A stretch of DNA of 64,000 bases from Ureibacillus galli (lineage in GTDB: Bacteria; Bacillota; Bacilli; Bacillales_A; Planococcaceae). A model generated the notes under the pieces. The model saw only the letters and a program-made list of their open reading frames with translations. It was not told the origin of the DNA and ran no database searches. Positions 35,311 through 45,201 of the stretch are shown piece by piece. The stretch's first letter is position 1; the number at the start of each line of letters is the position of its first letter. The position numbers and the translations under genes were made by a program. Location of the stretch: NCBI RefSeq assembly GCF_014836845.1, contig NZ_JACSQA010000003.1:1-64000 (forward strand), written 5' to 3'.

Positions 35311-36264
35311 CTACTCGTTAGCAACTTTTACTGTTTCGAGACCATTTTCTAAAAACCATTTATATGTTCTTTCAATACCGTCTTCCAGTGAAGTTGTTGC
35401 ATACCAACCAAGTTTATTAAGTTTTGTTACATCCACTAATTTTCTAGGCGTACCATCTGGTTTCGATGGATTAAATTTAATTTCTCCTTCAAACCCAACT
35501 ACTTTTTGAATCTTCTCAGCTAACTCTTTAATAGAAATATCTTTTCCTACGCCTACATTAACAAATTGATTACCGTGATAATGATTCATTAAATAAATCA
35601 CTGCATCCGCTAAGTCGTCCGAGTATAAAAATTCCCTTTTCGGTGCACCTGTACCCCATACTTCTACATACAGTTCATTTCGTAATTTTGCTTCATGAAA
35701 TTTACGAATTAATGCAGGCAATACATGAGATGTTTCAAGATCAAAGTTATCATTCGGACCATATAAATTCGTTGGCATGGCGCATATGTAATTGGTTCCA
35801 TATTGCCGGTTATAGGATTCACACATTTTAATGCCAGCTATTTTTGCGATTGCATAAGGTTCATTTGTCGGCTCTAGCTCACCCGTTAATAAAGCCGCTT
35901 CATTCATTGGCTGACGAGCAAATTTCGGATAAATACAAGTACTTCCTAAAAAGAGAAGTTTTTTTACTCCCTTTCGATAAGCCGCATCAATTACATTCGT
36001 TTGAATCATTAAATTATCTCGAATAAAATCTGCAGGATACGTATTATTAGCGACAATACCACCGACCTTTGCCGCTGCTAAAAATACGAATTCGGGTTGT
36101 TGTTCTTCAAAAAAAGCATCTACTTGTAATTTATCTCTTAAATCAAGTTCTTTACTCGTTCGAACAACAATGTTGTTATATCCTTGTTCTTTTAGTTTTC
36201 TGACAATAGCAGATCCAACTAATCCTCTATGTCCTGCTACATAAATTTTTGAAGTTAATTCCAT
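35311..36264 (-). CDS. fcl: GDP-L-fucose synthase
   Basis: About 317 residues of the WcaG/Fcl epimerase-reductase family, which turns the Gmd product into GDP-L-fucose using NADPH. Visible motifs are [29 protein letters not shown], the catalytic YAIAK, and [12 protein letters not shown] start at the second in-frame ATG (36264), preceded by GGGGTGAGG, rather than the one 7 codons earlier, which lies within the end of the sugar-transferase gene. Confidence 0.94.
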   Translation of the reverse strand: MELTSKIYVAGHRGLVGSAIVRKLKEQGYNNIVVRTSKELDLRDKLQVDAFFEEQQPEFVFLAAAKVGGIVANNTYPADFIRDNLMIQTNVIDAAYRKGVKKLLFLGSTCIYPKFARQPMNEAALLTGELEPTNEPYAIAKIAGIKMCESYNRQYGTNYICAMPTNLYGPNDNFDLETSHVLPALIRKFHEAKLRNELYVEVWGTGAPKREFLYSDDLADAVIYLMNHYHGNQFVNVGVGKDISIKELAEKIQKVVGFEGEIKFNPSKPDGTPRKLVDVTKLNKLGWYATTSLEDGIERTYKWFLENGLETVKVANE

Positions 36265-36274
36265 TTCCTCACCC

Positions 36275-36964
36275 CTAATATGCATCCTTGGATCCTAAAA
36301 GAACAAATACCGTTTTGAAAATTAACTTTAGATCAATAAGTAAATTTCTTTCTTGTATATATTTCAAGTCTAATCGCACCCACTCATCGAAGCCGATATT
36401 ACTTCTTCCATTCACTTGCCAATAACAAGTTAATCCAGGTGTTACTGTTAACCGTTGCTTTTCATAGTGGGAATATTGGGCGACTTCATCTGGAAGGGGA
36501 GGTCGTGGCCCGACTAAACTCATATCCCCTTTTAGTACATTGATTATTTGGGGAAGCTCATCGAGACTTGTTTTACGAATAAATTTCCCTATTTTCGTTA
36601 CTCGAGGATCCTGTCTCATTTTAAAGACAGGGCCATCTTTTATATCGTTTTTATCGAGTAATGACATTTTTAACTCTTCTGCATTGGAAACCATTGATTG
36701 AAATTTATAAATCGTAAATTCTTTTCCATTTCTACCGACCCGAATTTGCTTAAAAAAAATAGCTCCGCGATGATCTTCTATTTTAATAAGTAAAATAATG
36801 ATGATAAAAATAGGGATGAGCACAATGATTCCAAGTAAGGAACCGATAATATCCATCATTCTTTTACTGACTAAATAGAATTTACTTTCATTTAATTTAA
36901 TCGGGGTAATTGGCTCCCTTACCTTTTTTCTTTTAGCCTGCTCATTAGAAGTTGTGACAGACAA
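36275..36964 (-). CDS. initiating sugar-phosphate transferase (WcaJ/EpsL type)
   Basis: The 229-residue bacterial sugar transferase has one hydrophobic segment (about 38-60) and a cytoplasmic catalytic domain with [19 protein letters not shown], the catalytic DE in [12 protein letters not shown], and [14 protein letters not shown]. It starts repeat-unit assembly by moving a hexose-1-phosphate (glucose or galactose in most homologues) from a UDP-sugar to undecaprenyl phosphate at the membrane. The start is a TTG with GGTGAG 5 nt upstream. It sits between ugd and fcl with 10-17 nt spacings, so it is in the same operon. Confidence 0.92.
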   Translation of the reverse strand: MSVTTSNEQAKRKKVREPITPIKLNESKFYLVSKRMMDIIGSLLGIIVLIPIFIIIILLIKIEDHRGAIFFKQIRVGRNGKEFTIYKFQSMVSNAEELKMSLLDKNDIKDGPVFKMRQDPRVTKIGKFIRKTSLDELPQIINVLKGDMSLVGPRPPLPDEVAQYSHYEKQRLTVTPGLTCYWQVNGRSNIGFDEWVRLDLKYIQERNLLIDLKLIFKTVFVLLGSKDAY

Positions 36965-36980
36965 AATGACTCACCATCTC

Positions 36981-38312
36981 TCAATCATAAATTAGTGCAT
37001 TTGTTATCTCAGGTTTTACTACTGGACGACCGATAGAATGATATTCGATTATGGAATCTTTCAAACTACTCAACTCAAAACAATTTCGTCCATCAAATAT
37101 AATCGGTGTTCTCATTGTCTTAAAAATGGCGTGGTCCATATATTTAATGTCATCCCACTCTGTTAAAATCAATGCTGCATCTGCATCTCGTAATGCTTCC
37201 TCTATGGAATCTGCATATATAATAGAAGTAACTAATGTTTTTTTTGCATTTTCCATAGCGATTGGGTCGAAGGCTATTACTTGAGCCCCTTGATTAATAA
37301 GTTCTTCGGTAATGACAATGGATGCGGCTTCTCGCAAATCATCGGTATTTGGTTTAAAGGCCAAACCTAATACCGCTATTCTCATTCCATTTAGCGTTTC
37401 AAAACGATTGTTCAACTTTTTTAACAACAAATATTGTTGCTGCTTATTGACGTTAACAACACCCTTAAGTAGTTCGAACTCATAATCCACATGTCCAGCT
37501 ATCTTCAAAAGAGCTTTTGTATCCTTTGGAAAACAAGAACCTCCATAGCCTATTCCCGCATTTAAAAATTTATTGCCTATACGCTGGTCCATTCCGATTC
37601 CTTTTGCTACTTGCTCTACATCCGCGTTCACCCTTTCACAAATGTTAGCAATTTCATTTATAAAACTAATTTTTGTAGCTAAAAAGGCGTTTGCCGCATA
37701 TTTAATCATTTCCGCACTTCGGATATCTGTTATAAATACCGGAATGCCAAAAGGTTTATTAATCTGTTCAATTATATTTGCCGCCTGAAGGCTATTTGCA
37801 CCAATAACAATTCGATCACCATGAAAGGAATCATAAATGGCAGTGCCTTCCTTTAAAAATTCCGGATTCGAAACGACTTCCACTTTCACATTACGAATTA
37901 AGTGATGATGAATGAATTGTTGAATTCGATCATTCGTTCCAACAGGGACTGTACTTTTAATAACGACTATCGTATCTTGCTCAATAAGTTCCGCTATTTT
38001 TATAGCCACTTCCTCCACATAAGTTAAATTAGCAGAACCGTCTTCATTTTCTGGAGTTCCAACAGCGATATAAATCACATCCGCTTTGTAAAATCCCTCT
38101 TCGTGATGAGTGGTAAAATGTAATCTATTCTCAGCGATGTTTTTCAGCATTAATTCACTCAAGCCCGGTTCATAGATAGGAGATTGTCCTCTTTTCATTT
38201 TTTCAATTTTATCTTCATCGATATCAATACAAGTAACTTGATGACCGATTTCAGATAAGGTTACACCCGTTACTAATCCTACATATCCTGTTCCAACAAC
38301 TGCGATGTTCAT
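36981..38312 (-). CDS. ugd: UDP-glucose 6-dehydrogenase
   Basis: The 443-residue enzyme oxidises UDP-glucose to UDP-glucuronate with two NAD+. The NAD-binding GTGYVGLVTG is at 7-16, the catalytic cysteine lies in GYGGSCFPKDT (about 256-266), and the C-terminal NAD-like domain has LGLAFKPNTDDLREA. B. subtilis homologues are TuaD and YwqF. YwqF-type enzymes are activated by the BY-kinase encoded in this locus's relatives, so control by tyrosine phosphorylation is possible. SD AGGAGG. Confidence 0.94.
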   Translation of the reverse strand: MNIAVVGTGYVGLVTGVTLSEIGHQVTCIDIDEDKIEKMKRGQSPIYEPGLSELMLKNIAENRLHFTTHHEEGFYKADVIYIAVGTPENEDGSANLTYVEEVAIKIAELIEQDTIVVIKSTVPVGTNDRIQQFIHHHLIRNVKVEVVSNPEFLKEGTAIYDSFHGDRIVIGANSLQAANIIEQINKPFGIPVFITDIRSAEMIKYAANAFLATKISFINEIANICERVNADVEQVAKGIGMDQRIGNKFLNAGIGYGGSCFPKDTKALLKIAGHVDYEFELLKGVVNVNKQQQYLLLKKLNNRFETLNGMRIAVLGLAFKPNTDDLREAASIVITEELINQGAQVIAFDPIAMENAKKTLVTSIIYADSIEEALRDADAALILTEWDDIKYMDHAIFKTMRTPIIFDGRNCFELSSLKDSIIEYHSIGRPVVKPEITNALIYD

Positions 38313-38329
38313 TTGAGAAACCTCCTAAT

Positions 38330-39217
38330 CTATAAAACTTGTGTGTAGGATCTTTTCGATAAAATATCTTTTAATAATTGTTCTACTTGTGGCCCAAATT
38401 CTTTATTGTCCAATGCAAATTCCACTGTCGTTCGAATAAATCCAAGTTTTTCTCCAACATCGTAGCGCATACCATCAAAATCATAGGCATAAACAGGTTG
38501 AATTTCGTTTAATTTTTGGATAGCATCCGTTAGTTGGATTTCTCCACCTGCTCCTATCTCTTGTTTTTCTAAAAATTGAAAAATTTCAGGAGATAAAATG
38601 TAACGCCCCATAATGGCTAAATTAGAAGGTGCTGTTCCTAGTGCAGGTTTTTCAACAAATCGCTTCACTTGATATAATCGATCAATTTTACCAATCGGAT
38701 CGATAATGCCGTAACGATTTGTTTCTTCATCGGATACCCTTTGAACACCAATAACAGGGGATTCAGTTTGTTCAAATTGTTCAATTAACTGTCTTGTACA
38801 AGGAATATCACACTGAACGATGTCATCACCTAGTAAAACTGCAAAAGGTTCATCACCTATAAATTTCCGTGCGCACCAGATAGCATGTCCTAGCCCTTTC
38901 GGTTCTTTTTGACGAATATAATGTAGTTCAATTTGAGAGGATTGATTCACTTTTTCTAAAACTTCCACTTTCCCTTTTTTCAATAAGTTATCTTCCAACT
39001 CCATATTTCGGTCGAAATGATCTTCAATAGCTCGTTTTCCTTTACCAGTCACAATAATGATTTCTTCAATACCCGATTGAATCGCTTCTTCGACAATATA
39101 CTCAATAGTTGGCCGGTCAACAATTGGAAGCATTTCTTTTGGCATTGCTTTCGTTGCAGGTAAAAAGCGTGTTCCTAATCCAGCAGCCGGAATAATTGCT
39201 TTTTTAACTTTTTTCAT
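38330..39217 (-). CDS. galU: UTP-glucose-1-phosphate uridylyltransferase
   Basis: The 295-residue GalU/GtaB enzyme has the nucleotide-binding [19 protein letters not shown], the [10 protein letters not shown] metal site, VKRFVEKP and [10 protein letters not shown]. It makes UDP-glucose, the precursor of UDP-galactose and UDP-glucuronate here. I start at the ATG (GGGGAG 8 nt upstream) rather than the TTG codon just before it. It lies 17 nt upstream of ugd. Confidence 0.94.
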   Translation of the reverse strand: MKKVKKAIIPAAGLGTRFLPATKAMPKEMLPIVDRPTIEYIVEEAIQSGIEEIIIVTGKGKRAIEDHFDRNMELEDNLLKKGKVEVLEKVNQSSQIELHYIRQKEPKGLGHAIWCARKFIGDEPFAVLLGDDIVQCDIPCTRQLIEQFEQTESPVIGVQRVSDEETNRYGIIDPIGKIDRLYQVKRFVEKPALGTAPSNLAIMGRYILSPEIFQFLEKQEIGAGGEIQLTDAIQKLNEIQPVYAYDFDGMRYDVGEKLGFIRTTVEFALDNKEFGPQVEQLLKDILSKRSYTQVL

Positions 39218-39249
39218 CAATAGATCTCCCCTTCATTTCAAAACATTAT

Positions 39250-40539
39250 TTAATGGGCAATGCTTTCTTCAATTAATAACTGGGTAATTTTCTTCTTATA
39301 AGCTTCCACACCGGGTTGATCGAATGGGTAAACATCTAACAAATAAGCACTCATCGCACAAGCTTTCATAAAAAAGTAGATGAGATAACCAACATGGAAT
39401 GCATCAAGGCGCTCCACTTCTATTTGTATAATTGGTACGCCTCCCTCTGCGTGGGCAAGTACAGTACCTTGTTTCGAAATAGAATTAATTTCATTAAATG
39501 TACGATTACTTATAAAGTTTAAGTAATCATCATTTATCGTCTTATAAGGAATGTAGTAATCATCCGTAACTTCTTTAAAATGAAGAAATGTTTCAAATAA
39601 TAACGGACTACCATCTTGAACAAATTGACCTAATGAATGTAAATCCGTTGAATAATTTACTGAAGCCGGGAATAATCCTTTTTTATTTTTCCCTTCACTC
39701 TCACCAAACAATTGCTTCCACCATTCATGAATATAAGAAAGGGCTGGTTCGAAAGAAGCTAATAACTCAATTCGATAACCTTGGGCATATAATGCGTGAC
39801 GAATAATTGCATAGCGGTAAGCCTCATTTTTTTCTGGGCTTCGATCTTTTAAATCAATCGCCGCTTTTTTCGCTCCCTCTATTAATTCGTAAATATTAAT
39901 ACCCGCTACAGAAATCGGTAATAAACCTACAGATGTTAATAAAGAGTATCGCCCACCAATATTTGTAGGAATATCAAATTTGCGATAACCTTGGTTATCG
40001 GCTATTTCTTTTAATAGACTTTTTTCAGGATCTGTTGTAACAATAATTCGATTTTTTGCCCCTTCTTTATAACGTTCTTCTGAATATTGACGAAGAACAC
40101 GGAAAGCTAGGGAAGATTCCATTGTAGATCCTGACTTCGAAATGACATTAATATAAAAATCTTTGTCGTGAAGACTTTCAATCAATTGGTTCATATAAGC
40201 CCCGCTCAAGTTAAATCCTACATAAACGACATCAATGCCATTTTCATGATGTTTAAAGTATGGTGAAAGGGCTTCTTGAACTGCCTTTGCCCCTAAATAA
40301 GAACCTCCGACCCCAATTACTACTAATACATCTGCACGTTTTTTTATTTCATCTGAAACCATTAAGAGAGAATTGATATACTCCTCGTCCATCGTTAATG
40401 GCCCATTTAGCCAACCAATAGGTTCATTTTCAGCATCTTCTAGATGTTGATGGATCGCAGAAACTGACGAAGCATATTGCGATACATCTAAATTTAAAAA
40501 TCGTTCATTGATAATCGTCGTTAATAGTAATTGAGCCAA
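39250..40539 (-). CDS. pgi: glucose-6-phosphate isomerase
   Basis: The 429-residue phosphoglucose isomerase has VVIGVGGSYLGAKAVQEAL, INVISKSGSTMESSLAFR, the active-site block HEWWKQLFGESEGKN, and an intact C-terminus with YPFDQPGVEAYKKKI. It is some 20 residues shorter at the N-terminus than B. subtilis Pgi (about 450). The start is a TTG with GGGG 10 nt upstream, and no better in-frame start was seen. Its place at the head of the nucleotide-sugar genes ties hexose-6-phosphate supply to polymer synthesis. Whether it is the only pgi of the genome is unknown. Confidence 0.92.
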   Translation of the reverse strand: MAQLLLTTIINERFLNLDVSQYASSVSAIHQHLEDAENEPIGWLNGPLTMDEEYINSLLMVSDEIKKRADVLVVIGVGGSYLGAKAVQEALSPYFKHHENGIDVVYVGFNLSGAYMNQLIESLHDKDFYINVISKSGSTMESSLAFRVLRQYSEERYKEGAKNRIIVTTDPEKSLLKEIADNQGYRKFDIPTNIGGRYSLLTSVGLLPISVAGINIYELIEGAKKAAIDLKDRSPEKNEAYRYAIIRHALYAQGYRIELLASFEPALSYIHEWWKQLFGESEGKNKKGLFPASVNYSTDLHSLGQFVQDGSPLLFETFLHFKEVTDDYYIPYKTINDDYLNFISNRTFNEINSISKQGTVLAHAEGGVPIIQIEVERLDAFHVGYLIYFFMKACAMSAYLLDVYPFDQPGVEAYKKKITQLLIEESIAH

Positions 40540-41050
40540 GCTTATCCATCCCCAATCTGGTAATCGATGTCCTAATATAGAAAAATTTAACAGTTTCTAT
40601 TAAAAAAAGAAAAAGCAGAATTTCATTTTCTACTATTCTTTTTAATTTTCAGAATAATTAAGGTGAATATACACATAAACTTGTATATACTCTATTTCTC
40701 GTAATAAATTTTGACACGAACTAAAGAAGGGTACTCGCAATCTGTTGACTTTAGACTTTTAATAAAAATATTTAAAAATTAAAAATTGTCATCATTGCCT
40801 AAGACTATCATCCTAATACTGCTAGAATTTCGTAACCCCATTCTTATAAGAAAAGTAATTTTCTATATTTTATATGATACTTATAAGCACAATATACCAA
40901 TTAATATAATATTTATGAGTAATTTGAAATAAATCATAACATTTAATTGAAAATAAAAAACATAATAATTTTAATTTCTGAATAAATAGTACTTAATAAA
41001 TTGTTTTTCCAATCAAATTTTTAGTATATACATGATGATATAACTACCCA
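40540..41050. other. 511-nt intergenic region between the PHP phosphatase gene and pgi
   Basis: Very AT-rich, no gene. It must hold the promoter for the pgi-galU-ugd series. Only weak minus-strand candidates exist (for example near TATATAC at about 40690). A TTGACA at 40710 on the plus strand has no matching -10. No strong terminator for the upstream gene was found. Confidence 0.3.
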
Positions 41051-41815
41051 TTATGCAAAGATCCACCATTTTTTCTTTAAAGGGATTTCTGGTTCATACA
41101 TAAGTAAAGTTTTATTTTTTAAAATCCTCCCATTGTTTTCTAAAAAAAGATCCACAAAGTCTAACTGTTTATGCTTCTCTAGATAGAAAAGGCCTTGTTT
41201 AAAGTGAAAAGGTCTTGTTTTTAAATGGTGGGCATCCGAACCATACGTATGAACTAAATTTGCTTTTATCAGTTCCATTGCTGTTTTTTGAACAGCACGA
41301 CCAAAATGACCGACAATACTTCCAGCCGTAATTTGAGCTACTGCCCCTTCTCTAATTAATCGTTCTAGCCGCTCAGGACTTTGTGCAATTGCTTTATTTC
41401 GTTCCGGATGTGCAATAATAGCAGTAACCCCAATTTTATTTAATTCACGAATGATATTTTTTGTATAATGTGGAATCTGATGGGAAGGTAATTCTAAAAG
41501 TAAAAATTTCGAATGGGCTAAAGTTAAAATTTTTTCCGTCTTTACTAATTCAATTAAATTTTCACATAAACGCACTTCAATACCATGGTGAATAGAAACT
41601 GGGATATGACGTCGTTGCAATTCATTTTGTAGTTGATGTACTTGCCCTTTTACAACTTCAGCAGAAACATCATATTGTGGATGGCGGGTATGGGAAGTGG
41701 AGATAATATCAGAAATACCTTCTTTAGCAGCAGCTTCTAACATGTCGATAGATTGTTCAATAAATACCGGCCCATCATCAACATTAAATAGAATATGGCT
41801 ATGAATATCAATCAT
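41051..41815 (-). CDS. ywqE: PHP-type tyrosine-protein phosphatase (YwqE/CpsB family)
   Basis: The 254-residue PHP-domain phosphatase has the metal ligands HSHILFNVDDGP (4-15), STSHTRHP, IAHPERN and GSDAHHLKTRP (about 194-204). The family dephosphorylates the tyrosine tail of the BY-kinase and of its targets, balancing polymer length and output. It sits downstream of the kinase but behind a hairpin (41842-41875), so its level may be lower than that of the kinase. Confidence 0.92.
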   Translation of the reverse strand: MIDIHSHILFNVDDGPVFIEQSIDMLEAAAKEGISDIISTSHTRHPQYDVSAEVVKGQVHQLQNELQRRHIPVSIHHGIEVRLCENLIELVKTEKILTLAHSKFLLLELPSHQIPHYTKNIIRELNKIGVTAIIAHPERNKAIAQSPERLERLIREGAVAQITAGSIVGHFGRAVQKTAMELIKANLVHTYGSDAHHLKTRPFHFKQGLFYLEKHKQLDFVDLFLENNGRILKNKTLLMYEPEIPLKKKWWIFA

Positions 41816-41841
41816 TACATATACACCTACTTCAAAGTTTT

Positions 41842-41875
41842 TAAAAAGAGGTGCCCGTTATTTTGGAACACCTCT
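41842..41875 (-). terminator. terminator/attenuator between BY-kinase and phosphatase genes
   Basis: AGAGGTG...CACCTCT with an extra inner pairing (stem about 9 bp, arms 41847-41853 and 41869-41875) is followed on the minus strand by TTTTTAAAAAC. It lies inside what is normally one operon and suggests partial termination. Confidence 0.7.
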
Positions 41876-41889
41876 AACCTAAAAATTCT

Positions 41890-42594
41890 CTATTTAGCAA
41901 CACCTTCATATTGATAATAAAAATAATGATCTTTTTCTAAAGTAAGATTATTTAATACAATTCCTATAATATTTGCTTTTGCCAATGTTAAAATCTCTTT
42001 TGCCTTAATAGCCGTTTCTTTTTCCGTTTTACCAGAATTAATTACTAATATTGTCGCATCACATTTATTGGACAATATTTGAGAATCGGCAACAGTTAAA
42101 ATTGGTGGTGTATCAAAAATAATTAAATCAAATTGGGCCTCTAACATTTCAAGGAGTTGATTCATCCGTTGGGAATCTAATAATTCAGCTGGATTAGGTG
42201 GGATTGCTCCACTTGGTAAAACATAAAGTCCTTGTATATCCGTTTGTTGAATGGCATCTGTTAATTCACATTGTCTTGTAAGAACACCGGATAATCCATC
42301 GAAATTTGATACTCGAAATGTATGATGAGCTGTCGGTTTTCGCATATCCGCATCGACCAATACAATGCGTTTCCCTTCCCCTGAAAAGACTCCTGCGATA
42401 TTGGCAGCAGTAGTCGATTTCCCTTCACTCGGACCAGCTGAAGTGACAAGAATTGTTTTAAAGTCTCTATCTGGCATTGAAAAATTAATGTTCGTACGAA
42501 TCGTTCGATATTGTTCGGCTATAACTGACTTTGGGTTTTCCTTTACAATAACTTTTCTTGCCATCATATTTCTTTTCCCTTTTTTTCTAAACAA
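41890..42594 (-). CDS. ywqD: BY-type tyrosine kinase (YwqD/CpsD family)
   Basis: The 234-residue kinase has Walker A GPSEGKSTT (about 54-62), Walker A' VLVDADMRKP, Walker B LIIFDTPP, and a C-terminal tyrosine cluster YFYYQYEG, the autophosphorylation site. It works with the membrane adaptor encoded just upstream to control chain length and sugar enzymes such as Ugd. The start is a TTG with AAGGAGAG 6-8 nt upstream, overlapping the adaptor gene by 8 nt. The tyrosine tail is short, about three to four residues. Confidence 0.92.
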   Translation of the reverse strand: MFRKKGKRNMMARKVIVKENPKSVIAEQYRTIRTNINFSMPDRDFKTILVTSAGPSEGKSTTAANIAGVFSGEGKRIVLVDADMRKPTAHHTFRVSNFDGLSGVLTRQCELTDAIQQTDIQGLYVLPSGAIPPNPAELLDSQRMNQLLEMLEAQFDLIIFDTPPILTVADSQILSNKCDATILVINSGKTEKETAIKAKEILTLAKANIIGIVLNNLTLEKDHYFYYQYEGVAK

Positions 42595-43339
42595 GTTTTT
42601 CTCTCCTTTTTTTACTTCGACTTAGTTCTGCATCTGTAGAATATGGTCGTTTCGTAAATTCTTTTTCAGGGATTGGACTGACGATACCGATAATAGGCAA
42701 CCCTAATAGTTCCTCGACATCTTGTTCCGTTTTAATTGTCGTATCTAAAAATTCTCGTAACAAAGCTAGTCCTACTCCGAGCATTAAACCAAGAACGGCC
42801 GCAATTGCAATATTCATTAATTCATTTGGTTTAACATGACTTGGATTTTCTAATTGAACAGCAGGAGATAAAATCGTAACGTTATTAACATTCATCAATA
42901 TAGGAATCTCTTCTTGAAAAACTTCAGCAACTGTATTGGCTATATCAACAGCTTTAAAATGTTGCTCATCTTCAACAGCCACGCTTATAACTTGGGATTC
43001 TTCTACATTTGATACGGAAACTTGTTCAGAAAGCTGAGTCGTCGTTTTGTTTAAATCTAACCGTTCAATTACTTTATCCAATATGACGGGACTTTTAATA
43101 ATTTCATTGTACGTATTGATTAATTGTAAATTTGCCTGTATATCCTGCGTTTGAATGGATTCTGTTTCACTTTTTTGTTCATTTACTAGAATTTGAGTCG
43201 AAGCTTGATAGACTGGGGTTAAAACAAAATAACTGACAACGGCTGCAACGATCATAGCTATCATTGTTAATGATACAATTAAAAATAATCTTTTTTTAAT
43301 AATCTTTAAAATGTCTTGTATTCGAATTGTTTCTTCCAA
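42587..43339 (-). CDS. ywqC: chain-length determinant/kinase activator (YwqC/CapA family)
   Basis: About 250 residues with the Wzz-type layout: a short cytoplasmic start, a first membrane helix (LIVSLTMIAMIVAAVVSYF), an outside helical domain, the proline-containing VQLENPSHVKPNELMNIA before the second helix (AIAAVLGLMLGVGLALL), and a basic cytoplasmic tail that activates the kinase. I prefer a TTG start (GGGGAG 9 nt upstream) over the ATG that directly abuts the SD. First gene of the adaptor-kinase pair. Confidence 0.9.
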   Translation of the reverse strand: MEETIRIQDILKIIKKRLFLIVSLTMIAMIVAAVVSYFVLTPVYQASTQILVNEQKSETESIQTQDIQANLQLINTYNEIIKSPVILDKVIERLDLNKTTTQLSEQVSVSNVEESQVISVAVEDEQHFKAVDIANTVAEVFQEEIPILMNVNNVTILSPAVQLENPSHVKPNELMNIAIAAVLGLMLGVGLALLREFLDTTIKTEQDVEELLGLPIIGIVSPIPEKEFTKRPYSTDAELSRSKKRREKLV

Positions 43340-43637
43340 ATATGTCATCTCCCCTGGACAATCATTTTATACTTCTATTTATATATTTATTTTCTATTGA
43401 TTAAATAAAGTACTATTTTTAAACATTCCTATTAATATTTTTTACGTTAACCATTATTCTTCCAAATATTAAACTCACAAAAACGTTACGAATATAGTAA
43501 ATACAACTAAATTAGTAGTAAAATGTAAAATTTTCTTATAATAACATAAACTAATATTTTTATCTAGCTATAGCTTTGAAAATTTAGAATTTACATTTGA
43601 TATGAAATATGACCTAATTAGAAATAAATGTCCCTTT
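43340..43637. other. upstream region of the adaptor-kinase operon
   Basis: About 300 AT-rich nt, no gene. It should hold the promoter of the kinase operon, but no pair with both good boxes and spacing was found. Confidence 0.3.
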
Positions 43638-43668
43638 TAAAAAAAGCAGTCCATTTATTTTGGACTAC
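43638..43668 (-). terminator. terminator of the Eis-like acetyltransferase gene
   Basis: AGTCCA - 7 nt - TGGACT (43648-43666) is followed on the minus strand by GCTTTTTTT, about 10 nt after the stop. Confidence 0.8.
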
Positions 43669-43676
43669 TTTACTTT

Positions 43677-44879
43677 TTAGAAATAATCAATAAATGTCGG
43701 TATTCCAACTGGAAGAATGTCCTCCAATACAGCAATGGTTTCATCTGTCCCTTTTAATCGCTCTATTTTTTGAAGATATTTTGGCCTTTTATATCCGAGT
43801 AACATTGTTGTTAGCGTTTGGATGGACATTTCAACCGTTATATCATCACGCTCATTTTCATCTACTGTTAATACTTTTACTTTCCAGTTTTCTGAGATAA
43901 TATCATAAATACCGTCGTTCCATTCCACTAATGGATCACTAATGTGGAATCGAATATGAAAATTAGGTTCATCAAATGGATAGCGTTCTAGAAATTTTAG
44001 CACATCCACAATTCTTGCCATAAAGTAAGGGGAGACCTTTTGTATAATTTCACTATCCTCCAGTAAAAAGGCAACTGGCTCATTCCCAGCTGTTTTTCCA
44101 TATGCATTATAAACCATCGATTTATGGGCGGATACGAAATTCCATAATCCTTTCCTTGCTTCTTCTTGTAAATATACAATTTCATCTATATAAAAGTTTT
44201 CTTCCATAATACGATAAAACATATACCCTTGAGGTTCATTCTCTTCATCATAGTAAACAGCTGCTTGTAGTTGCACATTGGAATCAATAAATTTTTCTTC
44301 CCAATAATCTTCATGAAATTTCTCATTCCAAGCAATCGTATTTCGAATCATTGCTCCATGAGCATGGGAGGCATATTTTTCATAAACATTTAAAACATCT
44401 TCATCCAACGTGTCTACTCGACGAATCTGACCAGCCACTTCCTTATAATTAGGAAATTGTGTATCTTTCACTTGAAATTCCACAATATCACACATAATTT
44501 CCCAACCCTTTTTCCGATAATAAGGGATTGAAAAGGGGAATAAATAGGAAATATACCGGTTATCATTTCGCATAATCGTTAAGGTCTCTTTAATTAACTG
44601 ATCCATTAACCCTTGTTTAGAATACTCTGGATACGTGCCAATTGCCGTTATCCCACCCATTTCGTAGGCAACACCATAAATATTCACTTGAAACGGAAGA
44701 CTTAAAATTTGAGATACTAATTGATCCCCATCAAACCAACCAAGCGCATGCCCTACATGAAATTGTCTGCTCTTTTCACTAACAAAACGGCGGTCTTTTT
44801 TAATGGACATGGACATTTGAAATACGTAGTTCAATAAATCAATGGATTGCCCCATTTCATCCAATCGGATTTCTCGCAT
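43677..44879 (-). CDS. Eis-family GNAT N-acetyltransferase
   Basis: About 400 residues with the Eis-type three-part layout: a tandem GNAT core (GGITAIGTYPEYSKQGLMDQL is the acetyl-CoA loop; YLFPFSIPYYRKKGWE is the conserved Tyr/Phe block), followed by a sterol-carrier-like C-terminal domain (DPLVEWNDGIYDIISENWKV). Family members acetylate aminoglycosides or protein lysines, and the Bacillus homologues have no settled function. I start at the ATG at 44879 (AAAGGA 6 nt upstream, fits the family start) rather than at the GTG or ATG 9-11 codons earlier. It has its own terminator and probably does not belong to the polysaccharide operon. Confidence 0.85.
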   Translation of the reverse strand: MREIRLDEMGQSIDLLNYVFQMSMSIKKDRRFVSEKSRQFHVGHALGWFDGDQLVSQILSLPFQVNIYGVAYEMGGITAIGTYPEYSKQGLMDQLIKETLTIMRNDNRYISYLFPFSIPYYRKKGWEIMCDIVEFQVKDTQFPNYKEVAGQIRRVDTLDEDVLNVYEKYASHAHGAMIRNTIAWNEKFHEDYWEEKFIDSNVQLQAAVYYDEENEPQGYMFYRIMEENFYIDEIVYLQEEARKGLWNFVSAHKSMVYNAYGKTAGNEPVAFLLEDSEIIQKVSPYFMARIVDVLKFLERYPFDEPNFHIRFHISDPLVEWNDGIYDIISENWKVKVLTVDENERDDITVEMSIQTLTTMLLGYKRPKYLQKIERLKGTDETIAVLEDILPVGIPTFIDYF

Positions 44880-45150
44880 TACTAATCCTTTATGCTGAAC
44901 CAACATGATCACCTATTCCGATAAATTTTTCATCGATAATTATATGTTTAAGATACGTAATATTTTTACTTTTAATTCAACTATTACATGGATTTTGCTT
45001 CTCTATCTTGTGCACCTATTTAAATAGAAAATTTTATAAGATGATTTTCGATGTTGTGTTTTTCCATATCTCATTTCATAGGGAATGAATTATTCAAAAA
45101 TATCGTATCTTTTCTATTATTATATGCAGGAGAAATCTATAATAATCCCT
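44880..45150. other. region upstream of the Eis-like gene
   Basis: AT-rich, no gene and no convincing promoter pair. It lies between the Eis-like gene and the terminator of the LCP gene. Confidence 0.25.
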
Positions 45151-45154
45151 ATTA

Positions 45155-45192
45155 AAAATAAAAACTCTTTTGAATGATTTCAAAAGAGTTTT
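45155..45192 (-). terminator. terminator of the LCP gene
   Basis: A perfect 14-bp stem (45161-45174 and 45179-45192, loop TGAT read on the plus strand) is followed on the minus strand by further T residues (TTTTATTTTTAATAGG). Confidence 0.9.
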
Positions 45193-45201
45193 ATCTAATC
45201 T

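Noticed and set aside
40540..41050. Plus-strand TTGACA near 40710 as a promoter
   Set aside because: No -10 at 16-18 nt and no plus-strand gene downstream.
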